Source of the DNA: Bradyrhizobium nivariense
GTDB lineage: Bacteria > Pseudomonadota > Alphaproteobacteria > Rhizobiales > Xanthobacteraceae
Assembly (NCBI RefSeq): GCF_029846715.1
Contig: NZ_JARVWW010000013.1
Coordinates: 62,001-126,000 of the forward strand
Reading direction: 5' to 3'
DNA: 64,000 bases
The translations under genes and the position numbers were made by a program. The notes below the pieces were generated by a model. It did not search any database. It worked only from the letters and a program-made list of their open reading frames with translations, and was not told the origin of the DNA. This document shows, piece after piece, positions 33,516 through 42,486 of the stretch; position 1 is the stretch's first letter; each line of letters begins with the position of its first letter.

Positions 33516-34561
33516 CATCAACTGCTCTCGCCGCAACCCTGTTCGGTCCCGAAGATCTGCGCATGATCGAGCATCCGCTCGACAAGCTCGCTGAAGGCAT
33601 GGTGCGTATCCGCTTCGGCGCCGGCGGCATCTGCGGCTCGGACATGCATTATTTCCGTCATGCCCGGACCGGCGATTTCGTGGTGAAATCGCCGCTGGTG
33701 CTCGGCCACGAGATCTCCGGCGAGGTCGCGGAGATCGCAGGCTCCGCAGCGAACCTGAAGGTCGGTGACCGTGTCGCCGTCAACCCGTCGCGCTGGTGCG
33801 GCCATTGCGTCGCCTGCCGCGAAGGCCGGCAGAATCTTTGCGAGAACATCTACTTCATGGGCTCGGCCTCGAAGACCCCGCATATGCAGGGCGGTTTCGC
33901 CAATTATTTCGACGCGATCCCGGCGCAGTGCGTGAAGATCCCCGACCACGTCTCCTATCAGGCGGCGGCGCTGGCCGAGCCCCTCGCGGTCTGCCTGCAC
34001 GCGGTCGCGCGTGCCGGTAACATCGAAGGCAAGCGCGGCATCATCTTCGGCGCCGGTCCGATCGGGCTTCTGACCATGCTCGCCGCGCGCCGCGCCGGCA
34101 TGACCGACATCACGGTGGCCGACATCGCGCCGGCGCCGCTGGCCTTCGCAAGCCGTCTCGGCGCCTCTCACGTCGAGAATGTCGCGGCCGGCCAGGAGGG
34201 CCTGAAGGCGCAGGCCGCGTCGCGCCCCTACGATGTCGCCTTCGAGGTCTCGGGCACGGCTGCTGGCCTTGCCAGTGCGATCGGCATCATCAGGCGCGGC
34301 GGCGTTGTGGTGCAGATCGGCAATCTGCCGGGCGGCCAGATTCCGGTGCCGGCCAATGCGGTGATGGCGAAGGAGATCGACCTGCGCGGCTCGTTCCGCT
34401 TCGGGCTCGAGTTCATGACGGCGGTGGAGCTGATTTCTGCCGGCAGCGTCGACGTGCTGTCGCTGGTCACCGCCGAGCGGCCGCTGTCCACCGCGCCGGA
34501 CGCGCTGCGGCTGGCGCTGGACCGCTCGCAGAGCGTCAAGGTCGTGCTGACCGCGAACTGA
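33512..34561 (+). CDS. Zinc-dependent alcohol dehydrogenase, L-idonate/L-gulonate 5-dehydrogenase-like
   Basis: 349-residue medium-chain dehydrogenase. Catalytic zinc ligands are Cys41 (GICGSDMHYF), His66 and Glu67 (LVLGHEISGE). The structural zinc site is Cys96, Cys99, Cys102 and Cys110. The NAD fold begins IIFGAGPIGLLTMLAAR. The CGSDxHYF pattern is that of the sorbitol/idonate dehydrogenase branch. With uxuA and uxuB-like neighbours, the likely reaction is L-gulonate (or L-idonate) to the 5-keto acid, which for L-gulonate is D-fructuronate. Coupled to the TRAP permease gene by ATGA. Confidence 0.88.
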   Translation: MTSTALAATLFGPEDLRMIEHPLDKLAEGMVRIRFGAGGICGSDMHYFRHARTGDFVVKSPLVLGHEISGEVAEIAGSAANLKVGDRVAVNPSRWCGHCVACREGRQNLCENIYFMGSASKTPHMQGGFANYFDAIPAQCVKIPDHVSYQAAALAEPLAVCLHAVARAGNIEGKRGIIFGAGPIGLLTMLAARRAGMTDITVADIAPAPLAFASRLGASHVENVAAGQEGLKAQAASRPYDVAFEVSGTAAGLASAIGIIRRGGVVVQIGNLPGGQIPVPANAVMAKEIDLRGSFRFGLEFMTAVELISAGSVDVLSLVTAERPLSTAPDALRLALDRSQSVKVVLTAN

Positions 34562-34575
34562 TTGGGAGAACGGGC

Positions 34576-35766
34576 ATGATGCTGGAGGGATGGCGCTGGT
34601 ACGGGCCCGATGATCCCGTGTCGCTGGATGATGTCAGGCAGGCCGGCGCGACCGATATCGTCTCGGCACTGCATCAGGTGCCGATCGGCGACGCCTGGAC
34701 GCGCAAGGCGGTCGAGGAGCGCAAGGATTTCATCGAGCGCGGCCAGCCCGGCCGCTCGCAACTGACCTGGTCGGTGGTGGAATCGATTCCAATCCCCGAC
34801 GACGTCAAGCGTCTCGGGGCTAAAGCATCGCGCTCGATCGAGACGTGGATCGCGAGCCTGGAAGCGGTGGCCGCGGCCGGCATCAAGATCATCTGCTACA
34901 ATTTCATGCCGGTGGTTGACTGGTGCCGCACCGATCTCGAATGGGAGCTGCCGAACGGCGCCCGCGCCATGCGCTTCGACCAGGACCGTTTTGCCGCGTT
35001 CGAGCTGCACATCCTCAAGCGTCCGGCAGCGCTTCAGGAATACTCACCCGAGCAGCAGGCACGGGCGAAAAAGCTGTTCGATAAGATGAGCCAGGCCGAC
35101 ATCGACTATCTCATCATGGTCATCGCCAGCGCGCTGCCGGGGTCGACCACCGAGCCGATGACCATCCCGCAATTCCGCGATCGACTCGATACGTATCGCG
35201 ACGTCACGCCAACAATCCTGCGGCAGCACCTCGCCGAGTTTTTGGGCCGCGTCGCGCCCGTCGCCGAGCAGCTCGGCGTCTCACTGACACTGCATCCCGA
35301 CGATCCGCCGCGTCCGCTGTTCGGACTGCCGCGCATTGCCTCGTCCGCCGATGACTATCAGGCGCTGTTCGATGCCGTGCCGTCCAAGGCGAACGGCATT
35401 TGCCTGTGCACGGGCTCGCTTGGCGTGCGCGCCGAGAACAATCTGCCCGCCATGGCTGAGCGCTTCGGCCCGCGCATTGCCTTTGCGCATCTGCGCGCGA
35501 CCAAGCGCGAGGCCGATGGGCTGTCGTTCTACGAGTCCGATCATCTCGACGGCGACGTCGACATGGTCGCGGTGCTGAAGGCGCTGCTCAAGGAGAACGC
35601 GCGGCGTTCGCCCGACCGGCAGATCGTGTTCAGACCCGACCACGGCCATCGCATGCTGGATGATCTCGCCGCCACCAAGCGCACCAATCCCGGCTACACC
35701 GCGATCGGCCGCCTGCGCGGCCTCGCCGAGCTCCGCGGCGCGATCCGCGCGATCGAACATCGATAG
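34576..35766 (+). CDS. uxuA: D-mannonate dehydratase UxuA
   Basis: Converts D-mannonate to 2-keto-3-deoxy-D-gluconate. The 396 residues match the E. coli enzyme's length. Family blocks are MLEGWRWYGPDDPVSLDDVR at the N-terminus, KIICYNFMPVVDWCRTDL, LTLHPDDPPRPLFGLPRI with metal-binding His, CLCTGSLGVR with Cys, and FRPDHGHRMLDD with the conserved His. Belongs to the UxuA TIM-barrel family, not the enolase-type dehydratases. It starts 14 bases after the dehydrogenase gene, so it is in the TRAP operon. No KDG kinase or aldolase lies in the window. Confidence 0.95.
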   Translation: MMLEGWRWYGPDDPVSLDDVRQAGATDIVSALHQVPIGDAWTRKAVEERKDFIERGQPGRSQLTWSVVESIPIPDDVKRLGAKASRSIETWIASLEAVAAAGIKIICYNFMPVVDWCRTDLEWELPNGARAMRFDQDRFAAFELHILKRPAALQEYSPEQQARAKKLFDKMSQADIDYLIMVIASALPGSTTEPMTIPQFRDRLDTYRDVTPTILRQHLAEFLGRVAPVAEQLGVSLTLHPDDPPRPLFGLPRIASSADDYQALFDAVPSKANGICLCTGSLGVRAENNLPAMAERFGPRIAFAHLRATKREADGLSFYESDHLDGDVDMVAVLKALLKENARRSPDRQIVFRPDHGHRMLDDLAATKRTNPGYTAIGRLRGLAELRGAIRAIEHR

Positions 35767-35880
35767 AGGTCAGCGGCTCCATCAGGCGAGAAATCGCCGC
35801 GATGACGGCCCGCTACCAGTATCGGCGGCGCGATGGCAAGATGATCGACGCGCGGAGCATGCCGTGAGCGGAGTTGAGAA

Positions 35881-37032
35881 ATGCGCTTGGCACAGTGTCA
35901 TAACTTCCACGATTTCCGGCGGCTGGCGCGCCGCCGACTGCCCGGTCCCATCTTCGACTATATCGATGGCGCGGCCGACGATGAGACGACCCATCGCCGC
36001 AACAGCGCGAGCTTCGAGCATTGCGACCTCGTGCCCAACGTGCTCCGCGGCGTGCAGGAAGTCGATCTCTCGGTCAATATCATGGGCCAGAAGCTCGCGC
36101 TGCCGTTCTACTGCTCGCCGACCGCCTTGCAGCGCCTGTTCCATCATGAAGGCGAGCGTGCCGTCGCCGCTGCCGCTGCCCGCTACGGCACCATGTTCGG
36201 CGTCTCCTCGCTCGGCACGGTGGGCCTGGAGGAATTGCGCAAGGCCCACGACACACCGCAGGTCTATCAATTTTATTTCCACAGGGATCGCGGCCTCAAC
36301 CGCGCCATGATGCAGCGCGCGAAGGACGCGGGCGTCGAGGTGATGATGTTGACGGTCGACAGCATCACCGGAGGAAATCGCGAGCGCGATCTGCGCACCG
36401 GCTTCAGCATTCCGTTCCGCCTGACGCCTGCGGGCGTGCTGCAGTTCGCGATCAAGCCGATGTGGGGTATCCAGTATGTCAGCCACGAGAAATTCAGGCT
36501 CCCGCAACTGGAGGAGCACGTCGACATGAGCAGCGGCGCCATGTCGATCGGCCGCTACTTCACGGAAATGCTGGATCCCGCGATGAATTGGGACGATGTC
36601 GCGGAGATGGTGCGGACCTGGAACGGGTCGTTCTGCCTGAAGGGGATCATGTCGGTGGAAGACGCGCGCCGCGCGGTCGACATCGGCTGTGCCGGGATCG
36701 TCCTTTCCAACCATGGCGGCCGCCAGCTCGACGGCTCCCGCTCGGCTTTCGATCAACTCGCCGAAATCGTCGATGCCGTGGGCGACCGCATCGACGTGAT
36801 GATGGACGGTGGCATCCAGCGCGGAACCCATATCCTGAAAGCGCTGTCGCTCGGGGCCAAGGCGGTAGGGCTTGGACGATACTATCTCTATCCGCTCGCC
36901 GCCGCCGGTCGGCCCGGCGTCGAGCGAGCCCTCGGCCTGCTGCGGGCCGAGCTCGAGCGCGATATGAAGCTGATGGGATGCACATCGATCAGCCAGCTAT
37001 CGCGCGCCAATCTGCGCTTCCGGTCCGGGTAG
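35881..37032 (+). CDS. FMN-dependent alpha-hydroxy-acid oxidase/dehydrogenase (LldD family)
   Basis: 383 residues. FMN TIM-barrel features: PGPIFDYIDGAADDETTHRR at the N-terminus, LPFYCSPTALQRLFHHEGER, VMMLTVDSITGGNRERDLR, the catalytic His278 in IVLSNHGGRQLDGSRSAFDQ, and VMMDGGIQRGTHILKAL. Oxidises an L-2-hydroxy acid (lactate, mandelate, glycolate or similar) to the 2-oxo acid; the exact substrate is not readable. It lies 114 bases after uxuA on the same strand, perhaps with its own promoter, and is convergent with the LysR gene. Confidence 0.92.
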   Translation: MRLAQCHNFHDFRRLARRRLPGPIFDYIDGAADDETTHRRNSASFEHCDLVPNVLRGVQEVDLSVNIMGQKLALPFYCSPTALQRLFHHEGERAVAAAAARYGTMFGVSSLGTVGLEELRKAHDTPQVYQFYFHRDRGLNRAMMQRAKDAGVEVMMLTVDSITGGNRERDLRTGFSIPFRLTPAGVLQFAIKPMWGIQYVSHEKFRLPQLEEHVDMSSGAMSIGRYFTEMLDPAMNWDDVAEMVRTWNGSFCLKGIMSVEDARRAVDIGCAGIVLSNHGGRQLDGSRSAFDQLAEIVDAVGDRIDVMMDGGIQRGTHILKALSLGAKAVGLGRYYLYPLAAAGRPGVERALGLLRAELERDMKLMGCTSISQLSRANLRFRSG

Positions 37033-37050
37033 CGCCGTGATCATTCGGCA

Positions 37051-37989
37051 TCAATAGCAGGCACCCATCGCGCCGAGCTTCGGATAGAGCCGGTCGATCG
37101 CGGCGATCTCGCTTTTCATCTGCGCGGTGATCCAGTCGCGGATCTCGGCGGCGATGGGGCGCATCGGCCGGTTGCGCGGTGGCAGGAATTCGCAGATGCG
37201 GCGTGTGGTGGTGAGCGTGTCGGAGGCCGGCACCAGCGCGCCGGTCAACAGCCAGTGCGAGGCGACCGTCAGCCAACCGAGCGCGATGCCCTGGCCGAGC
37301 AGGGCGGCCTGCATCACGACGGCATAATCGGTGAAGCTCAGCGCCTTGGCCGCACCGCGGCGCCCCGTGAGGAGCGATGCGTAATCCGCGGCCCAGTCGC
37401 CCGGCGTCTCGGCGAGCCGAATGATGGTGTTGCCCTCGGCGGGATCGGTTTCGCCGAGATAGGCAGGGCTGCACATCGGCAGCATGACTTCCTTCATCAC
37501 CAGCGTGCCGCCGGATGACGGCTCCTCGCGATCGCGGAAGCGCATGCCGAGATCGACATTCTCCACCGGTCCGCGCAGCGCGCCGGAGATGAGCTGGAAG
37601 CGCAAATCGACCTGCGGGAATTGCCGCTGCAGCTTGTCGATGCGCGGCATCAGCCAATGCGTGGTGAAGGCGGAGGAGACCGACAGCGTCACCGTCTCGG
37701 TGCCCTTGCGGCGCCGCTCGATCTCGACCAGCCCGCTCTCGATGCTGCGAAAGCCTTCGAGCACGCGGCGATACAAGAGTTCGCCTTCCTCGGTGAGCAC
37801 CGCGCGTCCCGCCTTGCGGTCGAACAGGCGGACGCCGAGATGCTCCTCGAACTGGCCGAGCATCCGGCTCACCGCAGGCTGGGTGACGTTCAGTTCGGCG
37901 GCGGCCGCAGTGAAGCTGCCATTGCGCGCCGCCGCGTCGAAGACGAACAGGGCGTTACTGGAGGGCAGCATCCGGCGCAGCTCGGGCAT
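37051..37989 (-). CDS. LysR-family regulator (GcvA-like)
   Basis: 312 residues. N-terminal helix-turn-helix: AARNGSFTAAAAELNVTQPA followed by VSRMLGQFEEHLGVRLFDRK. The C-terminal effector domain has the GcvA-type ending with GLGIALG-like LLGQGIALGWLTVASHWLLT. Either neighbour could be its target: the convergent hydroxy-acid oxidase or, more likely by position, the divergent ABC operon. A possible operator is listed in the intergenic region. Confidence 0.9.
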   Translation of the reverse strand: MPELRRMLPSSNALFVFDAAARNGSFTAAAAELNVTQPAVSRMLGQFEEHLGVRLFDRKAGRAVLTEEGELLYRRVLEGFRSIESGLVEIERRRKGTETVTLSVSSAFTTHWLMPRIDKLQRQFPQVDLRFQLISGALRGPVENVDLGMRFRDREEPSSGGTLVMKEVMLPMCSPAYLGETDPAEGNTIIRLAETPGDWAADYASLLTGRRGAAKALSFTDYAVVMQAALLGQGIALGWLTVASHWLLTGALVPASDTLTTTRRICEFLPPRNRPMRPIAAEIRDWITAQMKSEIAAIDRLYPKLGAMGACY

Positions 37990-38017
37990 AACGCCATGTT
38001 ATGAGCTAGGTGAGAAT

Positions 38018-38041
38018 TTGGCAATTGCCGAGTTTTGCCAA
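38018..38041. promoter_or_regulatory. Candidate LysR-type operator
   Basis: ttggcaa-N10-ttgccaa, a 7-bp inverted repeat, with a second palindrome ggcaattgcc (38020-38029) overlapping its left arm. It lies 29 bases upstream of the lysR start and 160 bases before the ABC ATPase gene, the normal place for a LysR binding site. Confidence 0.5.
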
Positions 38042-38201
38042 GTCTGGTGTCATTGGGATCACAGCCTAAAGACAGGGCTCACGAGCGAAGATTGAGTGCA
38101 GTGCACGCTTCGACCGTGAATGCCAAGAATTCCTGTCTATAAAGCAGGCTTATGGCGCGCAGTGAGGCGCGCCATTGCAGGGACAAGGACGAGGTCGATC
38201 G

Positions 38202-39284
38202 TTGGACAAACGAGCGGAAAGCGTCGAGATCAGATCCGCGAGCAAGGCCTATGGCGCCGTTCGCGCCCTCGACGACGTGTCCCTCAATGTCGCCGCCGGC
38301 GAGTTCGTCTCGCTGCTCGGCCCCTCCGGCTCCGGCAAGACCACGCTGCTCGGCATCCTTGGCGGCTTCATTCTGCCATCGAGCGGAACGATCCTGTTCG
38401 GCGGCCGCGACGTCACCTGGATGCCGCCGCACAAGCGCGACATCGGCGTCGTCTTCCAGAACTACGCGCTGTTCCCGCATATGAGCGTCGGCGAGAACGT
38501 CGCCTTTCCCTTGCGTGCGCGGCGCCTGCCCAAATCGACCTGGCCCGACAAGGTGCGCGCGGCGCTCGCGATGGTCGGCCTTGCCGGCTATGAAGAGCGC
38601 GGCATCGCCCAGCTTTCCGGCGGCCAGCGCCAGCGCGTGGCGCTCGCACGCGCCATGATCTTCGAGCCGCGGCTGATCCTGATGGACGAACCGCTGTCCG
38701 CGCTCGACAAGCAGCTGCGCGAATCCATGCAGATCGAGCTGCGCACGCTGCACAAGCGCATCGGCGCCACCATCATCTACGTCACCCACGATCAGCGCGA
38801 AGCGCTGACCATGAGCGACCGCGTCGCCGTGATGAAGGATGGCCGGCTTGTCCAGATCGACCAGCCGGAGCGCCTGCACGATCATCCCGCCGATTCTTTC
38901 GTCGCGAGCTTTATCGGCGAAGCGACGTTGCTGCCGGTGCGTCGCGTCGATGCCTCCAGCGTCGCGCTTGGCGACGCCTTGCTGCGCAGCGCCCGCGCTA
39001 TTCCCTCAGGCGACGCCCTGATGCTCGCCGTGCACAGCGAAAAGCTGCTGATCGACGACGGCGCGCAGGACGCAGTCTGCAACAAGTTGACCGGCACCGT
39101 CACCGACATCGTCTACCAGGGCGAGAGCCTGCGCATTTTCCTGGCGCTCGCCGACGGCACCGCACTCAGCCTGCGCCAGCCGAGCTACCACCAGGCCCAT
39201 CAGCGCATTCCGCCGCCCGGCGGCAGCCTCACCGTCACGCTTCACCCCGAGGATACCATCATCGTCCCCATGGCGAGCGACTGA
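38202..39284 (+). CDS. ABC transporter ATP-binding protein (PotA/spermidine-type)
   Basis: ATPase of an importer for polyamine- or opine-like compounds. The predicted 360-residue protein has Walker A (LLGPSGSGKTTLLGIL), Q-loop (VVFQNYALFPHMSV), signature (LSGGQRQRVALARAM), Walker B (RLILMDEPLSALD), H-loop (IYVTHDQREALTMSDRV) and a C-terminal TOBE domain (about 270-355). A TTG start 7 bases after GAGG is proposed; another TTG nine codons earlier cannot be excluded. Unusually, two enzyme genes separate it from the other transporter genes. Confidence 0.92.
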   Translation: MDKRAESVEIRSASKAYGAVRALDDVSLNVAAGEFVSLLGPSGSGKTTLLGILGGFILPSSGTILFGGRDVTWMPPHKRDIGVVFQNYALFPHMSVGENVAFPLRARRLPKSTWPDKVRAALAMVGLAGYEERGIAQLSGGQRQRVALARAMIFEPRLILMDEPLSALDKQLRESMQIELRTLHKRIGATIIYVTHDQREALTMSDRVAVMKDGRLVQIDQPERLHDHPADSFVASFIGEATLLPVRRVDASSVALGDALLRSARAIPSGDALMLAVHSEKLLIDDGAQDAVCNKLTGTVTDIVYQGESLRIFLALADGTALSLRQPSYHQAHQRIPPPGGSLTVTLHPEDTIIVPMASD

Positions 39285-39319
39285 ACTTAAGCCCTGTCCA
39301 ACCGAGAGAAGAAACCAGA

Positions 39320-40036
39320 ATGTCGTCAGCAGCCTCGTTCAGCAATTTCAAGGTTCTCACCTTCGACGTCGTCGGCACCTTGATCGATTTCGAGACCGGC
39401 GTGCTCTCCGCGGTGCGCAGGATCTCGGGCAAGTCGCCGGCCGAGCTCAGCGACGACAAGATTTTCGAATCCTACAAGCGCGGCCGCGACAAGCACCATG
39501 AGCGCTCGAGCGAGGTCATGTTCCACGTCTACCGCTATCTCGCCAAGGAGCTCGGGCTGCCGGCCGAAGATGCGTCCTGCGAAATGTTCCAGCTCGCCGT
39601 GCTGCGCTGGGGACCGTTCCCGGACTCGGTCGAGGCTCTGAAGCGCCTGCGCACGAAATTCCGTCTGGTCGCGATGACCAACGCCGATCGCGTCGCGCTG
39701 TCCTGCTATGCGCATGCGCTCGGCGATCCCTTCGACGATACCGTCTGCGCCGACGAGACCGGCGTTGCGAAGCCCAATCCGGAGTTCTTCGCCTACAACA
39801 AGGGTCGTCAGTCCGCTTTCGGCTACAAGCAGTCCGATATCCTGCATGTCGCGCAGAGCCAGTATCACGACATCGGAATCGCGCGGAAGCTCGGCTACAA
39901 GGTGTGCTGGATCGAGCGCCGCCAGGGCATGGCCGGCTTTGGCGGCACACCGGCCGTGGAGACCCTGACCAAGCCGGACTTCCATTTTCCGACCTTGAAG
40001 GCGCTCGCCGACGCGGCCATCGGGCCGGCGGCGTAA
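39320..40036 (+). CDS. Haloacid dehalogenase type II-like HAD hydrolase
   Basis: 238 residues. Nucleophile Asp16 in LTFDVVGTLIDFE; the second Asp of phosphatase-type DxD is Val, as expected for 2-haloacid dehalogenase-type proteins. Further motifs are VAMTNADRVALS, GVAKPNPEFFAYNKGR and the C-terminal HVAQSQYHDIGIARKLGY. True dehalogenation is not implied; within an amine or amino-acid uptake operon it probably acts on another substrate. 35 bases after the ATPase gene, with a GAGAGAAG ribosome-binding site, and 3 bases before the oxidase. Confidence 0.87.
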   Translation: MSSAASFSNFKVLTFDVVGTLIDFETGVLSAVRRISGKSPAELSDDKIFESYKRGRDKHHERSSEVMFHVYRYLAKELGLPAEDASCEMFQLAVLRWGPFPDSVEALKRLRTKFRLVAMTNADRVALSCYAHALGDPFDDTVCADETGVAKPNPEFFAYNKGRQSAFGYKQSDILHVAQSQYHDIGIARKLGYKVCWIERRQGMAGFGGTPAVETLTKPDFHFPTLKALADAAIGPAA

Positions 40037-40039
40037 GGC

Positions 40040-41359
40040 ATGAGCGGTGGCATGACACGGGACTGGAGCGCATTGCCATCGGCCAACTCGCTGTGGGCCG
40101 CCACGGCAGAGCCGGCGCGCGCGTTTCCGGTCCTGTCGGGCGAGCAGCAGGCGGATGTGGTGATCATCGGCGCGGGCTATACCGGCCTGTCCGCAGCTCA
40201 CCACATCGCCAAGAGCGGGCTTGCGCCGATCGTGCTCGAGGCCAACCGCCCCGGCTGGGGCGCGAGTGGCCGCAATGGCGGCGTGATCACCGCAAAGTTC
40301 CGCCTCTCGTTCCGCGAGATCGACGCCGTGCACGGCCGCGCCATGGCGCAGCGCATGTACGGGATCGCGCATGAATCCACGGACATCGTCGAGGAGCTGG
40401 TCTCCGAATTTGGCATCACCAGTGCCGCGTTGAGGCGCACCGGCCAGGTCAAGGCGGCCCACAACGAGACGACCCTGAAAGCCGCGATCGGCGAGGCCAA
40501 CTGGATGAAGCGCGAGATGGGCGATGCGGAGGTCCGCGTCCTCGACAAGGGGCAAGTGCGCGACGAGACCGGCTCCGACATTTTCGTCGGCGGCGTGCTC
40601 AATCCCGGCTCCGGCGGCATCCATCCGCTGAATTATCTGCGCGGCCTCGCCGATGGCGTGGCGCGCCGCGGCATCCCCATTTTCCAGGAGTCGCCGGTCG
40701 TAAAGCTCCGGCGCGAGACCAGCGGCATCGTCGCCGAAACGCCGCAAGGCGCGGTGCGGGCGAAGCAGGCGATCATCGCCACCAACAGCTATTCGGATCT
40801 GACGGATGCCACCGCGCACATGCAGCGCACGCTGATCCCGTTCCGCAGCGCCATCATCGCGACCGACAAGCTGCCGCGCAACCTCGCGGGAAGCCTGATG
40901 CCGACCGGGCGCACTTACACCGAGACCAAGCGCATGATGCGCTGGTTCCGGATGGTCGACAACCGCGTGATTTTTGGTGGCCGCGGCGCGTTCGGCAAGC
41001 AGGATTCGGAAACCGCCTTCGACGCCTTGCGCAAGGCGATGGTCGGCATCTTCCCGGATCTCGCCGACGTCCCGCTCGCCTACAAATGGTCGGGCCTGGT
41101 CGGCATGACGCTGGACTCCGTGCCGCATATCGGCCGGCTCGACGACCGCACGCTGTTCTCGATGGGCTACAACGGCGCGGGCGTGGCGATGTCGAGCCTG
41201 ATGGGCCGCTATCTCGCCGCCTTCGTGCGCGGCGAGACGCCCGAGGTCGGGCTGCTCGATGCGCGGCGATTGAAAGCCATCCCGTTCTATCCGTTGCGCG
41301 AGCCCGCCGTGCGCATGGTCGCCGGCTGGTACCAGTTTCTCGATGCGATCGGTCAGTGA
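40040..41359 (+). CDS. FAD-dependent amine/amino-acid oxidoreductase (PuuB-like)
   Basis: 439 residues of the DAO family. The FAD-binding motif is VVIIGAGYTGLSAAHHIAKS, followed by NRPGWGASGRNGGVITAKFR, the flavin-loop pattern of gamma-glutamylputrescine oxidase (PuuB) and related enzymes. The C-terminal block YKWSGLVGMTLDSVPHIGRL and MGYNGAGVAMSSLMGRYLAA completes the fold. Probably oxidises the imported amine or its derivative to an aldehyde or imine. Inside the ABC operon, directly before the binding-protein gene. Confidence 0.9.
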   Translation: MSGGMTRDWSALPSANSLWAATAEPARAFPVLSGEQQADVVIIGAGYTGLSAAHHIAKSGLAPIVLEANRPGWGASGRNGGVITAKFRLSFREIDAVHGRAMAQRMYGIAHESTDIVEELVSEFGITSAALRRTGQVKAAHNETTLKAAIGEANWMKREMGDAEVRVLDKGQVRDETGSDIFVGGVLNPGSGGIHPLNYLRGLADGVARRGIPIFQESPVVKLRRETSGIVAETPQGAVRAKQAIIATNSYSDLTDATAHMQRTLIPFRSAIIATDKLPRNLAGSLMPTGRTYTETKRMMRWFRMVDNRVIFGGRGAFGKQDSETAFDALRKAMVGIFPDLADVPLAYKWSGLVGMTLDSVPHIGRLDDRTLFSMGYNGAGVAMSSLMGRYLAAFVRGETPEVGLLDARRLKAIPFYPLREPAVRMVAGWYQFLDAIGQ

Positions 41360-41387
41360 CTTTTAATTGGTGACAGAGGAGGCGAGG

Positions 41388-42446
41388 ATGACGACGAAAC
41401 GAGATTTTGGATTTGGCTACGCTTTGTTGGGCGGATCGCTCGGCTTGTTCGCAACAACCGGCATCGCCGCCGCTGCCGAACAAATCACCTTTGTGTCGCA
41501 GGGCGGCGCCTATCAGCAGGCGCAGACGATAGCGATCCTCGATCCCTCCGCCAAGAAGCTCGGCATCACCATCAACCAGGACTCCATTCCCGACGCCTGG
41601 CCTGCGATCAAGACGCAAGTCGGCAGCGGCAAGCCGATCTGGGATGTCGTGGATACGCCAACCGGCTACTGCCTGCGCGGCGGCGAACAGGGGCTGATCG
41701 AGAAACTCGATTTCTCGAAGATCCCGAACGCAGCGGCGATGCCCGAAGCGTATCGCAACCCGTATTCGGTGTCGTACGAGTTCTATTCCAGCGTGCTGGC
41801 CTTCAGTCAGAAAACGTTTCCGAAGGACGCGCCGAACAGCTGGGTGGATTTCTGGGACGTCAAGAAATTCCCCGGCCGCCGCGCGCTGCGCAACCATCCG
41901 ATCGCCACGCTCGAGGCGGCGCTGATGGCCGACGGCGTCGCGCCCGACAAACTCTATCCGCTCGACGTCGATCGCGCGTTCAAGAAGCTGGAAGAGATCA
42001 AGCCGCACATCACGGTGTGGTGGACCTCAGGCGCGCAGTCGGCGCAGTTGCTCAACGACGGCGAGGTCGACATGGAGATGGCCTGGAACGGCCGCGTCAG
42101 CGCGGTCGCGAAGGAAGGCGCCAAGGTCGCGTTCACCTATAATCAGGGTATCCTTCAGAGCACCTCGCTCTGCATCCTCAAGGGCGCGCCGAATCTCGAG
42201 ACCGCAGTCAAATTCCTCAACGAGGCCGTCGATCCCGTTCACCAGGCCAATCTGCCGCTCAATATCGATTACGGACCGGGCAATCCCAAGGCGTTCGATA
42301 CCGGCGTGATCAAGCCCGAGCGCGCCGCGCAATTGCCGAGCGAGCCGGCCAATGCGGCGAAGCAGGCGCTAATGTCCTACGCCTGGTGGTCGTCGCCGGC
42401 GGGCGAGGCGGCCGAGAAGCGCTGGGCGTCGTTCATGCAGAAGTAA
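41388..42446 (+). CDS. ABC transporter periplasmic substrate-binding protein (PotD/family 1)
   Basis: 352 residues with a signal region ending near GIAAAAEQ. The mature protein starts EQITFVSQGGAYQQAQTIAI, typical of polyamine/iron-type family 1 binding proteins, with KPIWDVVDTPTGYCLRGGEQ and NGRVSAVAKEGAKVAFTYNQ in the hinge lobes. Delivers ligand to the two permeases encoded downstream. AGGAGGCGAGG ribosome-binding site before the ATG. Ligand probably cationic or an opine; not resolved. Confidence 0.92.
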   Translation: MTTKRDFGFGYALLGGSLGLFATTGIAAAAEQITFVSQGGAYQQAQTIAILDPSAKKLGITINQDSIPDAWPAIKTQVGSGKPIWDVVDTPTGYCLRGGEQGLIEKLDFSKIPNAAAMPEAYRNPYSVSYEFYSSVLAFSQKTFPKDAPNSWVDFWDVKKFPGRRALRNHPIATLEAALMADGVAPDKLYPLDVDRAFKKLEEIKPHITVWWTSGAQSAQLLNDGEVDMEMAWNGRVSAVAKEGAKVAFTYNQGILQSTSLCILKGAPNLETAVKFLNEAVDPVHQANLPLNIDYGPGNPKAFDTGVIKPERAAQLPSEPANAAKQALMSYAWWSSPAGEAAEKRWASFMQK

Positions 42447-42486
42447 GCGAAGCGAAGCATACAAAAGTAAGCAAAGCGAGGCTGCG

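Noticed and set aside
31956..33536. 526-codon frame opposite the TRAP permease gene
   Set aside because: Extremely Asp/Arg/His/Gln-rich, the reverse complement of membrane-helix codons; not a protein-like sequence.
35802..35867. 21-codon frame starting MTARYQYRRRDGKMI between uxuA and the hydroxy-acid oxidase gene
   Set aside because: Too short, with no ribosome-binding site or recognisable family; could be chance.
39320..40036. Loss of the second Asp in the HAD motif as a broken enzyme
   Set aside because: DxxGT without the second Asp is normal in the type II haloacid dehalogenase branch, so it is not a defect.
39326..41128. 600-codon open frame opposite the HAD and PuuB-like genes
   Set aside because: It spans two clear genes on the opposite strand, lacks a ribosome-binding site and has shadow-type composition.
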